This document shows positions 34,201 to 45,299 of a stretch of 64,000 bases of DNA, one piece after another (within the stretch, counting starts at the first letter, position 1; every line of letters begins with the position of its first letter). A model generated the notes under the pieces. It saw only the letters and a list, made by a program, of their open reading frames with translations. It was not told where the DNA came from and did not search any database. Source of the DNA: Ampelocalamus luodianensis (taxonomy: Eukaryota; Streptophyta; Magnoliopsida; Poales; Poaceae); contig CM070625.1 of the NCBI GenBank assembly GCA_036346255.1, positions 19,429,488 through 19,493,487 on the forward strand. The letters run 5' to 3'. Position numbers and translations under genes: made by a program.

Positions 34201-36351
34201 TATTAAGTGAAAACGTGAAAAGACCTACTGAAATGTGAGACCTTTTCTGTTGTTTTTCAGGCTATAGCTCGACAATGCTTAGAAGCTTTGGTGTATTTGC
34301 ATCATTTAAATATAGTTCACTGTGATCTGAAACCAGAGAATATCCTTATGGAGAACTACAGCAGATGTGAAATTAAGATTATTGATCTTGGAAGCAGTTG
34401 CTTCTTGACAGACAACTTAAGCTTATATGTCCAGTCACGTTCTTATAGAGCTCCTGAGGTCATTCTGGGTCTTCCATATGATCAGAAGATTGACATTTGG
34501 TCTCTTGGCTGCATCTTGGCTGAACTGTACACTGGTGAAGTAAGTTTTCATCTTGACTTACTAATCTCCATTTTGTTTGGTATTATATTACATTCTTGAT
34601 ACACATTGACATCTTATCAATGGATAAAGCCGATCAAAAGGAAAGACAAACCAGGGTTTAGCCACGGTTAAATGCCTCATCTGCCTTAAAGTTATCCCAC
34701 AGTTGCTGGCAGTCAAGGTTCTGATTGTGGCTAATGTTTTATGCTGTTTCATCCCAAGAAAATGCCACAGGCTCTTGACATCTTGGGTAGAACCTTCTTT
34801 GTGGTGTTGTTAACTCTAAAGAAACTGTAAACAGAAACTAGAAGAATGAATTCAAAAGCTTGTGACTAAATATCTGCAAAATACTTGCAATTTTAAGCAA
34901 GAAAGGACCGTCTAGTAACAGTGCATATACTGAGGAGACATCTGATCTTCATTCTTTTCATCTAGTCTGAAATGAAGTTAAAGGTGTCTAATACCTTTGT
35001 TGAAAATACTTGAAACATAATATTTGTTCAAAATACTCGAAACATAATATCAGTAGCACTAGTGCATCTTCCAGAATAACAGTTGGGGGGCCAATGTGAT
35101 TTTTGGTACTAGTAGTATTATATCCATCTATATCAAATAAGCCAATATTCCATTCCCCCCTGTTTTGATAGAAATAAAGTCCTACTTGTGATCGACTCCC
35201 CTTTTTTACATGTCACAGGTGCTCTTTCCTAATGAATCAGTACCAATGATTCTTGCTCGGATGATTGGGACAATTGGTCCAATTGACATGGAAATGCTTG
35301 CATTGGGACAGGAGACCCAGAAGTATTTTACAGAAGACTATGACCTTTTCCACAAGAATGAGGTACATGCTATTTCTTGTTTGCTTCTTTCAATTTTGTA
35401 CTGGACCTGTTGTCAAAACTCAAAGCTCATAAGTTCCACCAATCTGAACAAAATTTAGAAAATTATTTTGTTACTTTCTTATTCAATCTTTATTCAAACC
35501 AATAATTAGTGATACGCAAGATGTGATATCAATAATTTAGTTTGCATAAGCACTATATTTCAGAACAAAATCATGTGATGTTTTCCGTTTTGTTTTTTGC
35601 ATTCTCATCTGAAAAAAAAGTAGTATTGGTTTTGTTTTAGGGACCTCTTTATGTGCCACATGCTTAGCGTCGTAAATGCTACTAACAGTATCGTTGACAA
35701 TTATGTTGTCATAGAAGATTATTTACAGTGAAGCTTTTATTCTAAATTTTGTTATGCTGTATACAACTTCTTGAGTTGTGAAGAAATGGAAGCTGACAAC
35801 TGAAATTCTTTCTCTAAGTAACATTACCAATAGCAACAAGATACTGGTTGGAAGAAGTGTTGAATCAGAGCCTTCTGTTCCTCAAGGAGTTGTGTTGATA
35901 GTGGTTTGGTTGTTGCCCAAGGGCGAAGGTGTCCATTGTTAGGGAATAGGGATTTGGTCTAAAGGTGTATATAAATTATGTGATTTATTCTTTTCCTCTT
36001 TGGGATCTGGTTCCCTTCTCAGGTGTACGAGTATGGCAGTTTGGTGAACTTGAAACAAAAGTAGCACAGGTCTAGTGATTAAAAGTTTACAACAGCATAC
36101 CAAGCCTTCACCGCACAATTGTCATTTTGCACTTGACATTTATTTTTCCTATTCCATTTCTCTCCCTATTTTAGGAGACGGATCAGTTGGAGTATTTGAT
36201 CCCAGAGAAATCCTCCTTGCGGCGCAACTTGCAATGTCCCGACTCCAAGTTTGCTGATTTTCTCTCTTACCTGCTGCAAATCAACCCCAGAAACAGACCA
36301 ACAGCCAGCGAAGCATTGCAGCATCGATGGCTTTCATACACATATCGTTGA
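28284..36351 (+). CDS. Plant DYRK-family protein kinase (apparent 1-bp frameshift)
   Basis: Eight exons: 28284-28554, 28749-29372, 32344-32643, 32735-33014, 33264-33371, 34261-34539, 35219-35362 and 36175-36351, all with GT-AG introns. The N-terminal half is acidic and Ser/Gly-rich, without a recognised domain. The kinase domain starts at about residue 420 (YRVTEYLGSAAFSKVV, Lys in CLKIIK, HCDLKPENIL, DLGSSC, YVQSRSYRAPEV, DIWSLGCILAELYTGE) and ends near TASEALQHRWL. HCDLKPEN and YVQSRSYRAPE are DYRK/CMGC hallmarks. The family autophosphorylates on Tyr and phosphorylates Ser/Thr substrates. Coding length is 2183 nt, one short of a multiple of three. The frame slips in exon 3 at an A5 run near 32436 (EFLK upstream, SYSIHPFPEIGD downstream), which is either an assembly error or a null allele. 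Expected product is about 727 residues. Introns 2 and 5 carry transposons. Confidence 0.9.
29569..31054. mobile_element. Non-autonomous hAT element in DYRK intron 2 (1486 bp)
   Basis: The termini TAGAGGTGGCCAAATGGG and CCCATTTGGACAGGTCTA are inverted repeats with a few mismatches. An 8-bp duplication, CTCACACT at 29561-29568 and CTCGCACT at 31055-31062 (7 of 8 match), is the hAT signature. The subterminal regions are full of CGGCACGACACGG-type words in both orientations. There is no transposase. It contains a 105-bp tandem duplication (about 30630-30840) and a shorter tandem pair near 30105-30225. Confidence 0.85.
30630..30840. repeat. 105-bp tandem duplication inside the hAT element
   Basis: Two consecutive, nearly identical 105-bp units start at about 30631 and 30736. 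Landmark GAGGTCGGGG occurs at 30636 and again at 30741. Because the unit is a multiple of three, frames across it show a repeated 35-residue peptide, but no gene is supported. Confidence 0.85.
31063..32343. other. Remainder of DYRK intron 2
   Basis: GATCATTGTGAATTGAATC occurs twice near 31067 and 31111, just right of the hAT element. Positions 31190-31620 are GC-rich with open frames on both strands and may be a captured or older repeat. 31720-32100 has antisense frames without recognisable domains. The acceptor at 32342-32343 ends the intron. Confidence 0.4.
33491..34043. mobile_element. Mutator-like foldback MITE in DYRK intron 5 (553 bp)
   Basis: The ends GAGTAAATTTCGCAA and TTGCGAAATTTACTC are perfect inverted repeats. 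Inner arms also pair, for example CACAACTCCCCCGTTTGCT near 33641 with AGCAAACGGGGGAGTTGTG near 33851. Nine-base flanks TTAATAATT (33482-33490) and TTAAAAATT (34044-34052) match at 8 of 9, the target size typical of Mutator-like elements. No coding capacity. Confidence 0.85.
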
Positions 36352-37348
36352 GCTGCCAATCAGGATAGTTCTTCACACGGAGGGGAGCATTATTTTCCGA
36401 AGTTCCTCAGCTCACGAAACAACACATTTTCCCTTTTGCAGCAAGATTTGGCTTTGTGTGCGTGGGGTGGGGGTCCAGGGCAATCCTTGGCCTGTTTTGC
36501 GAGATGAATACATACTTGTCCATGCGTGTGAATATGAAAATTTTCCTGTTGTGTCTGTACAGTTCCATTTACTCTGATGTACTTCATCTAATCCATCATA
36601 TAGCAAATCAAATTGTGCTTCAACAGTCCCGTGTTTTTCTTTGACAATTACTCTGATGCACTTCACAAATTCGTGAAGTAGTCAACCGAATTGTTGCGTC
36701 CAAGTATCAGCAGTGAAGGTAATCTTTGACATGGTAATGGCTCTTTGTTGCGGTGATGCTACCAAATAATTCATTAACAGAAAGGCAAGGACGGGGATTC
36801 TAGGTCTCTATCCCAAGCTCCTGGAAGGCTGGAAACCAGGATCCAATAAACTTAAATCAAGCATACCGACAAAGGATCTACAAAGATACGAGGCCTGCCA
36901 TGAAAATTACTTCAGGCAAGATGGCGAACAGCGTAAAAACTAGGACAAGACGCCGTAGCTTCAACAAGCCATTCTAAGGTCACAAATGTGTGTACAGATG
37001 CTAATAAATTATTGTAGAACCTTGATCAAACTTTACAGACCTTTACGGTCCCATAGACTCAGTACAACCGTCAGTTAGATTATCTGAACTGTCAACGACG
37101 AAAAGTGCTATACAACGATAAATTATGGTTCACAACAGAAGTACTGATCTGACATAGTAGATTACAATTCTTTTTTTCTCTTCGGACATGGTTATTCTGT
37201 GTTGAACAATGGCTCCATTGTTTCCTAGGATCTAAATGAATACATAATGTACAAGTCTCCCAAGTTGCAGAGCTGACTTTTGAGCCTTCACCTAATAACC
37301 CAATACGGTGGCTGAAAAACTAATAACCCAATACGGTGGCTGAAAAAC
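36352..37348. other. Convergent 3' regions of the DYRK and phosphatase genes
   Basis: The two genes converge here with about 1 kb between stop codons. A 28-bp unit (CTAATAACCCAATACGGTGG start) is repeated twice in tandem at 37292-37347, immediately beyond the phosphatase stop and therefore in its 3' UTR. Short frames at 36390-36670 are not supported as genes. Confidence 0.5.
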
Positions 37349-39616
37349 TTACACTGCCTGATCAATTTGTGGGATCCCATGTCTTTGGAACCACTCTGGC
37401 ATATGAAACGTTTCGTATAATGCTGGTCTAACATCTTTTTGCAGAGAAAGGTGCTTGAGAAGTGGAAATATAACTCCCATAAGCTAAAATATTAGAGGAC
37501 ATCACCAAATCAATAACAGTAGAAATTATAAGTTCAGAAACAAATAATGATTTATCTACAGTGTCAGCTTACCTGATCATCAACAGGTTGTCCTGCTGAA
37601 AATGTAAGACAAGGTATTCCATTCAATGGCTGCAGTAGGAAACTATATGGATTGTTATCAACAATGACGATTCTGCGGAAATCTTTGGACAGACAAGAAA
37701 GATCTTTTACATGCTCTCTATATTCCCTGAAATTGAGAACACGACAGCATCAGAAAACTGAAATGGCACAGCTAATGCAGCAGACAGCTCAATTTCTCAA
37801 TGAACAAGTACTTTGTGCCATCAGGCTGGTAAAAGAACAGGAGTACATGAACAAATTACGATCAACATGCTATAAGAGTTAACGGAAACATCGGTACAAG
37901 AACCAGCTTCACATAAACAGGGTAATAAGACAACGGCAGGCAAAGGTAATTAGAAAACGAAGTTTAATATCATGCTTATGTTGATAAACAATCCAGTGCA
38001 AATGTGCCCCATAGATACCATCCCAATTGTTGATGTGCATATATTGGTGTTGTATCTCAAATGTGCACACCATAACCACACACAAAAAAAAAAAGATGAA
38101 CAAGAAGTAGTGAAGTTCGCACCAAATCAAAAGTAATGGAAAAATTCCATGAACATGGATAGATTCCATCCAGTTATGGTGTACAAGCACTTGTGAAACT
38201 TAAGTTTCTACTTGCAAAGAGCCTCCCACTAAAATCAGTCGAGATCACACTTCATTAATTCATTATTTCAGTGAGCAAGTCAATTGTTCTGCACAGTAAT
38301 ATTAAATCTCAGAAACAAAACAGTCCATTATTCACAGCTTATAGAAATATTAATGACAACTTACGTAGTAACAGTTGATGGCCGATAGAGACGGTGACTG
38401 AATCTCTTGTGAGCATCTATCCTGTCAACTAAAGGTCTTGCATATCCTGGGGGGAAACACAGATCAGTGAGAGGTGAAATCAACTGGGCTCTTGTTGTAG
38501 AGTAATTTGAATAGTTCAGGAGAGTAAACCTTCCAAACCAGCTGTGAAGAGAACAAGATCGGCAAATTCGCTAGTTCGCTGCAAAAACTCGTGCAAACCA
38601 GGACGCTCAAAGACAGTTATATGATTCACCCTCTGTCTTCCTTCAGCATCCTTTACAGCAAGAAATAATACAACCACACATAAGTACCTTCCTGAGAAGT
38701 GACAAGTAAACTAAAACAGCAATAGAATAGCGAAAAGAACAAGATGGTTGCCTACTTGCCTTATCAGCGGATATGCACTCCATGTCAAAGCAATGCAATC
38801 CTGCTGCAATAGCCTGGGTCCGCAAAGTAGCAGGAAGGCTCGACGACTCATATGCGCAAACCAAAGTCTCATCCAAGTCAAGCACTACCTGAAGAGAACC
38901 CAAAATACTTTAGATTATATGCAGGTAGCGAAGAAAGTTCATTGGAGAAAGCTTGGCAACTAAAACAACAAACAAATACAGAGAATTATAACCTGCAATG
39001 CTGGTTATGATAATAAATAGTACTACTAATATGTTATTCGTGTTTAATAAATCATACCACCCACCTCATCTCAAAATTAAACTCACTCTAGTTATCTGTT
39101 ATGACCACAACTTTGCGGAGTACATCCCAGCACTCCAAGAACCTGCCCTGCACACACCAATCCTGTTCTAGAACCACACCTAATTAATCTGCGGTTAATT
39201 ACTATTACGCTCAAAGCCCAAGTGGTTCCTAACCTCCCCAAACTCCTAAAGGCACCATCCTTTCGCGCCCAACAGGCCAACACGCACGGTCGCTCCAGGA
39301 CACAGAAACCAACAGCGACGATTCTTGTCCGTACCGTGAGCCGTCCGAGAGGCGGAGACGGCGGCAGCGGCGCGTCGGCGGGGGCCTCGGAGGGGAGCCG
39401 CACGAAGGCCACCGCGGGCGAGGGGTGCGCCGGGCCGGCGGCGGAAAGGAGAGGGTGGCGGAGGCCGAGGAAGGAGAGGAGCTGGGCCCAGACGGAGGGC
39501 GTGCCGCGGATGATCTGGAGCAGGATCTGGAGGAGGAACCCGAGCCACCCCACCACCACCAGCAGCCACGCCGCCTTCCCCCGGTGCTGCACCGGCGCCA
39601 CCTCCGCCGCGGCCAT
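37349..39616 (-). CDS. FCP1/SCP-like HAD phosphatase with N-terminal membrane segment
   Basis: Six minus-strand exons: 39616-39335, 38888-38760, 38650-38530, 38446-38365, 37726-37573 and 37483-37349. They encode 300 residues in one frame. Intron 2 has a GC donor (AAG|GCAAGT at 38759), a known minor class; the others are GT-AG. A hydrophobic segment at about 15-36 (AAWLLVVVGWLGFLLQILLQ) suggests a membrane anchor. The catalytic domain begins VVLDLDETLV, with nucleophile Asp98 and general acid Asp100. FTAGLEGYARPLVDRID, then a Lys in LSCLSKDFRRIVIVDNNPYSF with the final acidic motif VDNNP, follow. This fits a Ser/Thr phosphatase of the small CTD phosphatase/Dullard group. The substrate cannot be told from sequence; an endomembrane or nuclear-envelope location is inferred from the anchor. 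Confidence 0.9.
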
Positions 39617-40201
39617 CCTCCTCGGCGCCGGCGACGAGCTCCGAGGCTCCGAGGCGTACGTGGAGACTAGCCGGGAGGAGGGAAAGCAATCATAGCGGAT
39701 TAGCGGTGGAGGGGAGGTGGTGGCCGGTCGTCCTTCTTGTGGGGGAGGGGAGGGGAGGAGGAGGAGGAGCTTCGCTTCCCTCGGTTGAACGGTGAAATCA
39801 ATCTAGCCCAGGTAAGTAAATCATCTCTGCTCTGCTAGTAATGCAAGAGGATATTATTTAAACCCGGAATAACCCCATTCTATTTCGTCGTCTAGGTTCT
39901 GTTTGAAAGGTAGAAATTTTATAAGAGTTTTATGGGAATAAAGCTTTATATGAAACGACAGTATTTTTACTATAATCCTTTGTTCCAAATAGGTGTTTGA
40001 TTTCTAGTAGAAACTAAATCTACATATTTTTTTTAGAGTTACTGAATATGCATTTTAACTTACTCAACTAGTACATGGAGGTATATGTGGTGGAATACAT
40101 GACAGCTTGGCTTAATACCTGCCACTTATTTCCCATAGAAAGGTTTGGTACGCTACTTTAATTACTTTGTTTTAGGGAATGTCAAGGTGTACTTATGGAG
40201 G

Positions 40202-40348
40202 TTTTTTTTTTGCCCAGGATATTTTTTTTCTCTCCGATCCACATTAAAGAAGAAGTCTCACGAGACACCCATGAGAGCCAGCGCTCGGTCATAGGTGGGC
40301 TAGGAGCCTAAAGTCCCTCTCTACCAACTGAGCCTCCGCTCAGTCCTC
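40202..40348 (-). mobile_element. tRNA-derived SINE, 147 bp
   Basis: On the minus strand the element begins with a tRNA-like head holding a good Pol III A box, AGGCTCAGTTGG, and a degenerate B box (GACCGAGCGC). It ends in A-rich sequence (T runs on plus at 40202-40228). Ten-base flanks CTTATGGAGG (40192-40201) and CTTATGCAGG (40349-40358) match at 9 of 10. The tRNA head, A-rich tail and target duplication together mark a SINE rather than a tRNA gene. Confidence 0.82.
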
Positions 40349-40506
40349 CTTATGCAGGCATAGTTGTACACCCAAATTCATCCATCGGATGCAAAATTTC
40401 ACATAAAGATAATCCATATGTATGAAGAAAAACACGTGTCATATTATACGCTTCAAATTTCAAAAGTATTGATGTGAAGTTGACAGTACATTTAACCTTT
40501 TTTATG

Positions 40507-40633
40507 GTGCATTTCCTTATATGCCATTGAATAATTTCATATATTCCTTATATGACACTGATGTTTCACTGACATATGAATCCGGAACCTGTATATCAAC
40601 CTCACGCTTAGTGGCATATAAGAAATTATGCAC
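40507..40633. repeat. Small inverted repeat, possible MULE/MITE remnant
   Basis: GTGCATTTCCTTATATGCC at the left pairs with GGCATATAAGAAATTATGCAC at the right, with a loop of about 80 bp. Related words (TATATTCCTTATATGAC, AGTGGCATGTAGGGAAC) lie inside and just outside. Ends and target duplication are not clear. Confidence 0.45.
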
Positions 40634-41100
40634 TTTGTTAGTGGCATGTAGGGAACTTTTTTTTATTGGATCTAGGCAACTATAGTTAAGAAGTTTCTAG
40701 GTAGCACAAATATTACTGTTCTGAAAGATGCAATCCTCCATACCAAAGTCACCTAACCTCTTCTCTCTGTTTCTTCCTTGATGTTGTCCATTCTGCTAAA
40801 GTCATCTCGCTCCTAACACTATCATCACGTCATGGGAAGGAACAATCACATCAAGTGGGTCATTAGCTTCATGAACATAATTGCATGGAGAAAGACACAT
40901 AACCAAACCGGCCCATGGGAAGGAACAGCGCATACCTTATCTAGCCGGGCTCTACCGCTCTAGTGATGGAGACACATGCCCTTAAACACTAAATTGCAGA
41001 ATTACCCCCCTATACTATCAACAAATGGTGAACAAAGCCAGAAGCCCCAACTGGCCAGAATCGCAGTACAGTGACCAGGCCTGGAAATAAATTGTCCGCT

Positions 41101-41121
41101 TATATATATATATATATATAT
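41101..41121. repeat. (TA)n microsatellite
   Basis: About ten uninterrupted TA units lie in an AT-rich context. Confidence 0.9.
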
Positions 41122-41726
41122 GAAAGAGTTGGTGTTTGGGTTGAATTTGCATGCATTCTTGCCTAATTACAGCTGATTTTGGGATCTGGCCTTCTCTTCT
41201 CGCAACTATTCATTTATTGCCAATGTCTAAAATGGCCCTTTTCTAACCTTTTATTTTTTGCCGAAGACTCGCTACTACCTGCTTTACACAATTTGAAGTA
41301 AATAAGGAGACCCCTCAGGTTTAATCTGCAAATCACTCCGGCATCGGCAGGCACAACAACCTCGCAACACGTACAATGAACGAGGTGTCACCGATCACAT
41401 CGCAAAGGCATCGGCAGTCACGGCACGGTGGTCAATGCGAAAGCAACGGCCCGATCAGGACATCGGGACGCGGGCCGGCCGACTGATTCGGCAGCTCATC
41501 CCCTCTTCTTCTCCCTGCGCGAAACGGCGAAAGCGAAGGGGGAAAAAAGAAGGCGAGCCAGCGCGGCGCGGACGGCGGCCAGTCTGCCTTGACCGTTGGC
41601 TCACTTCGCTGCCTCCCCCCCCCCCCCCCTCTCTGCAGCCTCAGCCCAACCAAATCAAAGCCCTTTCTCTGCATCTCCCTCCTCCCCTAAGCCTCAAATC
41701 GATCAGGATTTGATGCCCGAGGAAGC

Positions 41727-42844
41727 ATGGCGAGGACCCTCGACAGCTACTCCTCCGCCAAAGACGTCGCCTACAGGTTCGCTTCCTGCTGCTACTCTTT
41801 GGGATGCTGCGACCGAGAAGCAAACCCTAGGAATAGCTGCGGGGGGAGGCGAGTATTATGTTTGATCTTTGTCTTGGATTAGTACTTGGAGGGCCCCCTT
41901 CTTGCTGTGTTTTTTTTTTCTGTGATCTTTGGTCCGAAAGTCTAGTTACTGTCCGCCAAAAATTATTTGTGCGCGGTGTTCTTGGGGGGTTTAATTTGAG
42001 AATTTGGTTGCTGGGCTCAGATGCTAACGGATGGATCTTGAATCTTGCGGTTTTAGTTAGTTTTGGCTGATAACGAGTTGATGCCTTGCTGAGGACACGA
42101 ACTAGATTGATCAGAGAGCGCACCAAGTCCGTTCCGGTCAACTGGAGTGAATCATTGGCCCTTTTTTTTTCTTATAAGAGGTCGTGATCTAAGAAAAATA
42201 AATTGAATGTGACATTGAGAATGGAAGCTAACGTGGCCTGCTGAAGGTTACATCCTGATACCTGATTAGAGTCATTAGACACAAACAAATACTATAGAAT
42301 ATAAGTTAGGCTTATGAAGGCGTATATAACACGGAATTGTCATTTTTGTGAATACGACAGTTCTTGTGGAAATTGTAGGATGGTAGTTTCAGATGTGAAA
42401 GCGTCTGAATTTGATGATGTATGTTATTTATTTCTTACTGGCAGCTGTGGATATTGTGGCTATGCATTAAACTTGAGCTCCTCGACACGGAACACAGCGA
42501 ACATTGGATCAAAGTATGGCAAGCAGATCAGAAAAGGTGTTGTCTCATTCTTTGCAGTTGATGAGAGCCGGTTCACACAAGCCGATGAAGTGAGCTGCAT
42601 GCCATACTTCCACTCAAGGCGTTCCTGGGGTTTCCTCAGAAAGAGGACACGATTGATCTGCCGCAAGTGTGGTGGTCATATCGGTAATGCTTATGAGGAC
42701 GAGGATTCCACCTTGTATGATGGCTCAGATGACATGCACATGAGCTCCATGGGCAGCAGCACGTCAAGTCGAAAGAAATATGTTATCAAGATTAATGCAC
42801 TACAGCCCTCATCGGATGACTCTGGGGTTCCCTTCACCCTGTGA
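41727..42844 (+). CDS. Small zinc-ribbon protein, At4g08330-like
   Basis: Two exons, 41727-41776 and 42445-42844, give 149 residues (MARTLDSYSSAKDVAY, then SCGYCGYALNLSSS). The ATG at 41727 has a favourable context (AAGCATGGC) and joins in frame across a 668-bp GT-AG intron. Two CxxC pairs, Cys18/Cys21 and Cys89/Cys92, probably hold one zinc. Between them lies the conserved block VVSFFAVDESRFTQADEV, then SRRSWGFLRKRTRLICRKCGG. The tail is acidic and ends KINALQPSSDDSGVPFTL. The architecture matches plant proteins annotated as uncharacterised At4g08330; a chloroplast label in that annotation is not supported by an obvious transit peptide here. Function is unknown. Confidence 0.88.
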
Positions 42845-44302
42845 CAGCAGTCTGAACTGCTACAATGTGTACCTTTTAAAACCTGCTTGCTCTACTCCAT
42901 ACTGCACTGTGAATTGAGTTAATGCAGTACCATGAAGAGCTTGATATTGCTGAGAGCTTTTCAGAGGAATTTACCATCTCTATGCTGCTTGAGTCATCCT
43001 GCTGCCCGTACTTCATAGTGTTTTTCATTTCCTTTCTACACTGGTTTAATTGTATATTTTTGACAGGATTACTAAATTTTGCTTGTGTTAATATTATAAA
43101 ATGAGAGGGTTTCTTGTGTACCTGTGTGTATCTTGCCTTCAGAGTGTTTGCGCCATGTTTGCCATTGTGAGGAATCTCCTTGTATCAAGTGTTCAGTTTC
43201 ATATATCAGCATGTCTGAGGATGTTCATTTGTGAGGGTGTCCACATTTGTAGGTATCGAAGGAAGAATGTATTGAAATTCTGTAATCTGTCTATTGAATT
43301 TTGTCTATCAAAATAATAAAGGTTCTCTTCAATTATTCTGTAAGGAGCAGACTTGTTTATATTTCAAAGCCATGCCAATAAGCATATCTATCACTAATTC
43401 GCTATGCATTCAATCTAATTTGGTTTGCTTGTTTCATTGCTGTTCTGATGAGTTATGGTTTTCTAATTTGTATCATACTATCATGCCTTTTCATGATGGA
43501 TTATTCGTTTATTTGATCTGTTTTGGAGAACTACAGATAATAGACAAGCAACTTGATCCAATGTATCATTACTCTCTTTCCTTTTTTTCATTGCTTAAAT
43601 GGAAAAGACCTTGTATACATAGGATGAAGCTGCTGTTGCCTGCTGCCAGAAGCATCACCAGTGTTCAAAATTTTCCTGGTAATCTACAAGAGGTTTCTTC
43701 TCTATTCACTATTCAGACAAATACATTCACGAGAAATAATTGAAAATAAAAACATACCACTAGTACGCATTGCAATTTGCAAATCCTGCAGATGGAAGTA
43801 TTGCTCAGGAAATAAAAACATTTTAACTGTATTTGTCTGAATACAGAGCAAAGGATTTTTCCTGTTTAAATTGAAGAAGACTAATTCATTCGTCCGAAAT
43901 TCTTGGTCAGGAATGGTTCAGATCAAATATGGATTTCGGTTTAATCGCACTCAAAGTATCGAACCGACAAGAACGTACTAATACTGAACTATTGATTGAA
44001 AACAACGACTAATACTGAACTAGCAGTCTCCTCTGCCACTTCAATCGCACTCAAAGTACCGAACCGACAAGAACGTAAAATCATTTGCACAAGTACACAG
44101 AATACCACAGCGCAGAGTATTTGCACAGAAAAACAAGTTTGAATTCGACTTCCAGATGCAAACTGACTCATGATTCAGATAAACCTACTACAGCCAACGG
44201 CGAACTAAACAAAAGGTGGGTTTCATCTAACTTTCTTGACCGCAAGACTTGTGGACACGGCCAGACAGACATCGGAAGCTACGGGGACGAAGGGGGTCCG
44301 GC
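42845..44302. other. Convergent 3' regions of the zinc-ribbon and H4 genes
   Basis: The zinc-ribbon 3' UTR and then AT-rich spacer sequence; open frames here lack domains. A 36-bp block (AATCGCACTCAAAGTA start) occurs at 43943 and exactly 100 bp later at 44043, with related sequence between, so it is a local tandem duplication. Confidence 0.5.
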
Positions 44303-44614
44303 TTAGCCGCCGAAGCCGTAGAGGGTGCGGCCCTGGCGCTTGAGCGCGTAGACGACGTCCATGGCGGTGACAGTCTTGCGGCGGGCGTGCTCGGTGTAGG
44401 TGACGGCGTCGCGTATGACGTTCTCCAGGAAGATCTTGAGCACGCCGCGGGTCTCCTCGTAGATGAGCCCGGAGATGCGCTTCACGCCGCCCCTCCTCGC
44501 CAGGCGCCGGATCGCCGGCTTGGTGATGCCCTGGATGTTGTCTCGCAGGACCTTCCGGTGGCGCTTCGCCCCGCCCTTGCCGAGACCCTTCCCGCCCTTG
44601 CCGCGCCCAGACAT
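44303..44614 (-). CDS. H4: Histone H4
   Basis: An intronless 103-residue frame reads [20 protein letters not shown] at the start and ends GRTLYGFGG, the full canonical plant H4. It packages DNA as the (H3-H4)2 tetramer of the nucleosome. The tail lysines at 5, 8, 12, 16 and 20 (counting without Met) are present. The start at 44614 is fixed by family length; the frame is open further upstream but that extension is leader sequence. The gene is GC-rich, typical of replication-dependent grass histones. The promoter holds a type I element at 44812-44829, consistent with S-phase expression. Confidence 0.98.
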
Positions 44615-44811
44615 GGCTACCGACGGATCTCTTCTTCGAGGCTGCACGGAGAGGAGAGACTGGAATTCGAGAAGTGGTGGACTGGTGGTGTTGGTTCTTG
44701 GAGCAGGGGGAGGGGGGTTTAAAAAGGGGCGAGAGGTGGGAGCAGAGCGGTGCCTACCGTTCGATGCCGAGGGAATGGACGGGTGAGATCGGGATAGCGG
44801 GAGAAAGATGC

Positions 44812-44829
44812 CGCGGATCGCTGACGTGG
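44812..44829 (-). promoter_or_regulatory. H4 type I element (hexamer plus octamer)
   Basis: On the minus strand CCACGTCAGCGATCCGCG combines the hexamer ACGTCA and the reverse of octamer CGCGGATC, the type I arrangement known from plant H3/H4 promoters and linked to S-phase and meristem expression. It lies about 200 bp upstream of the H4 ATG. Confidence 0.88.
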
Positions 44830-44845
44830 CGTGAGGCCGGATCGG

Positions 44846-44855
44846 TGAATTGGCG
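44846..44855 (-). promoter_or_regulatory. Possible E2F-like/CCAAT site in the H4 promoter
   Basis: ATTGGCGGGG on plus (CCCCGCCAAT on minus) lies just upstream of the type I element. It overlaps a CCAAT box and resembles the E2F core GGCGGG. A TATA-like TTTAAA near 44718-44723 lies about 105 bp upstream of the ATG. Confidence 0.4.
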
Positions 44856-45299
44856 GGGCGGGACCGAAATTTCGTACCGTGAGGCGCCAGCTCGAAATTT
44901 TGGCAAATCCAGTTTGGCTCTGTATCGTGTTCGTGTACGGGGTGGCGCGAACAAGCAGTGACATCGTATAAACTGTCGCTCTTACCAAAAGAATATTGCA
45001 CAAACTTTCATCGGCGAATGGTAATTTAAGACTTTAAGTCCTGAAAGAACAAATGGAATTTTAAAGGAAATGAAGAGTCCTTCCGCACAACATATTTTCA
45101 TTTCTACAAAATTCTTGTAAAATTCAAATTGGTTTTTTTATAGGTCAGAAAATATAGGAGAAAAACTCCATAGGCACAGGATATGTTCAAAATAATACCT
45201 GCTACGATGTGTGATTGTGGGAATTTTTATTAATTAATCCTTTTTAAAGTTTATTTTAAAGTTAATCCCTCGCAAATTTTATTTACAATTTTGACCTTT

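Larger units (their letters stand above)
39617..41726. other. Divergent intergenic region between phosphatase and zinc-ribbon genes
   Basis: Promoters of both genes must lie here. It holds a SINE (40202-40348), a small inverted repeat (about 40507-40633), a TA microsatellite (41101-41121) and a C15 run (41615-41629) in the leader of the downstream gene. No further gene was recognised. A short out-of-frame ATG at 41713 precedes the 41727 start. Confidence 0.5.

Noticed and set aside
39425..39670. Plus-strand frames over the phosphatase first exon
   Set aside because: GC-rich shadow frames opposite a well-supported exon with TM segment and in-frame splice.
40265..40345. A tRNA gene on the minus strand
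   Set aside because: The A box is good but the B box and acceptor stem are not, and the sequence has an A-rich tail and target duplication, so it is a SINE.
44303..45001. H4 as a 232-residue protein with a long N-terminal extension
   Set aside because: H4 is 103 residues in all eukaryotes and MSGRGKGG starts at 44614; the extension overlaps the type I promoter element.
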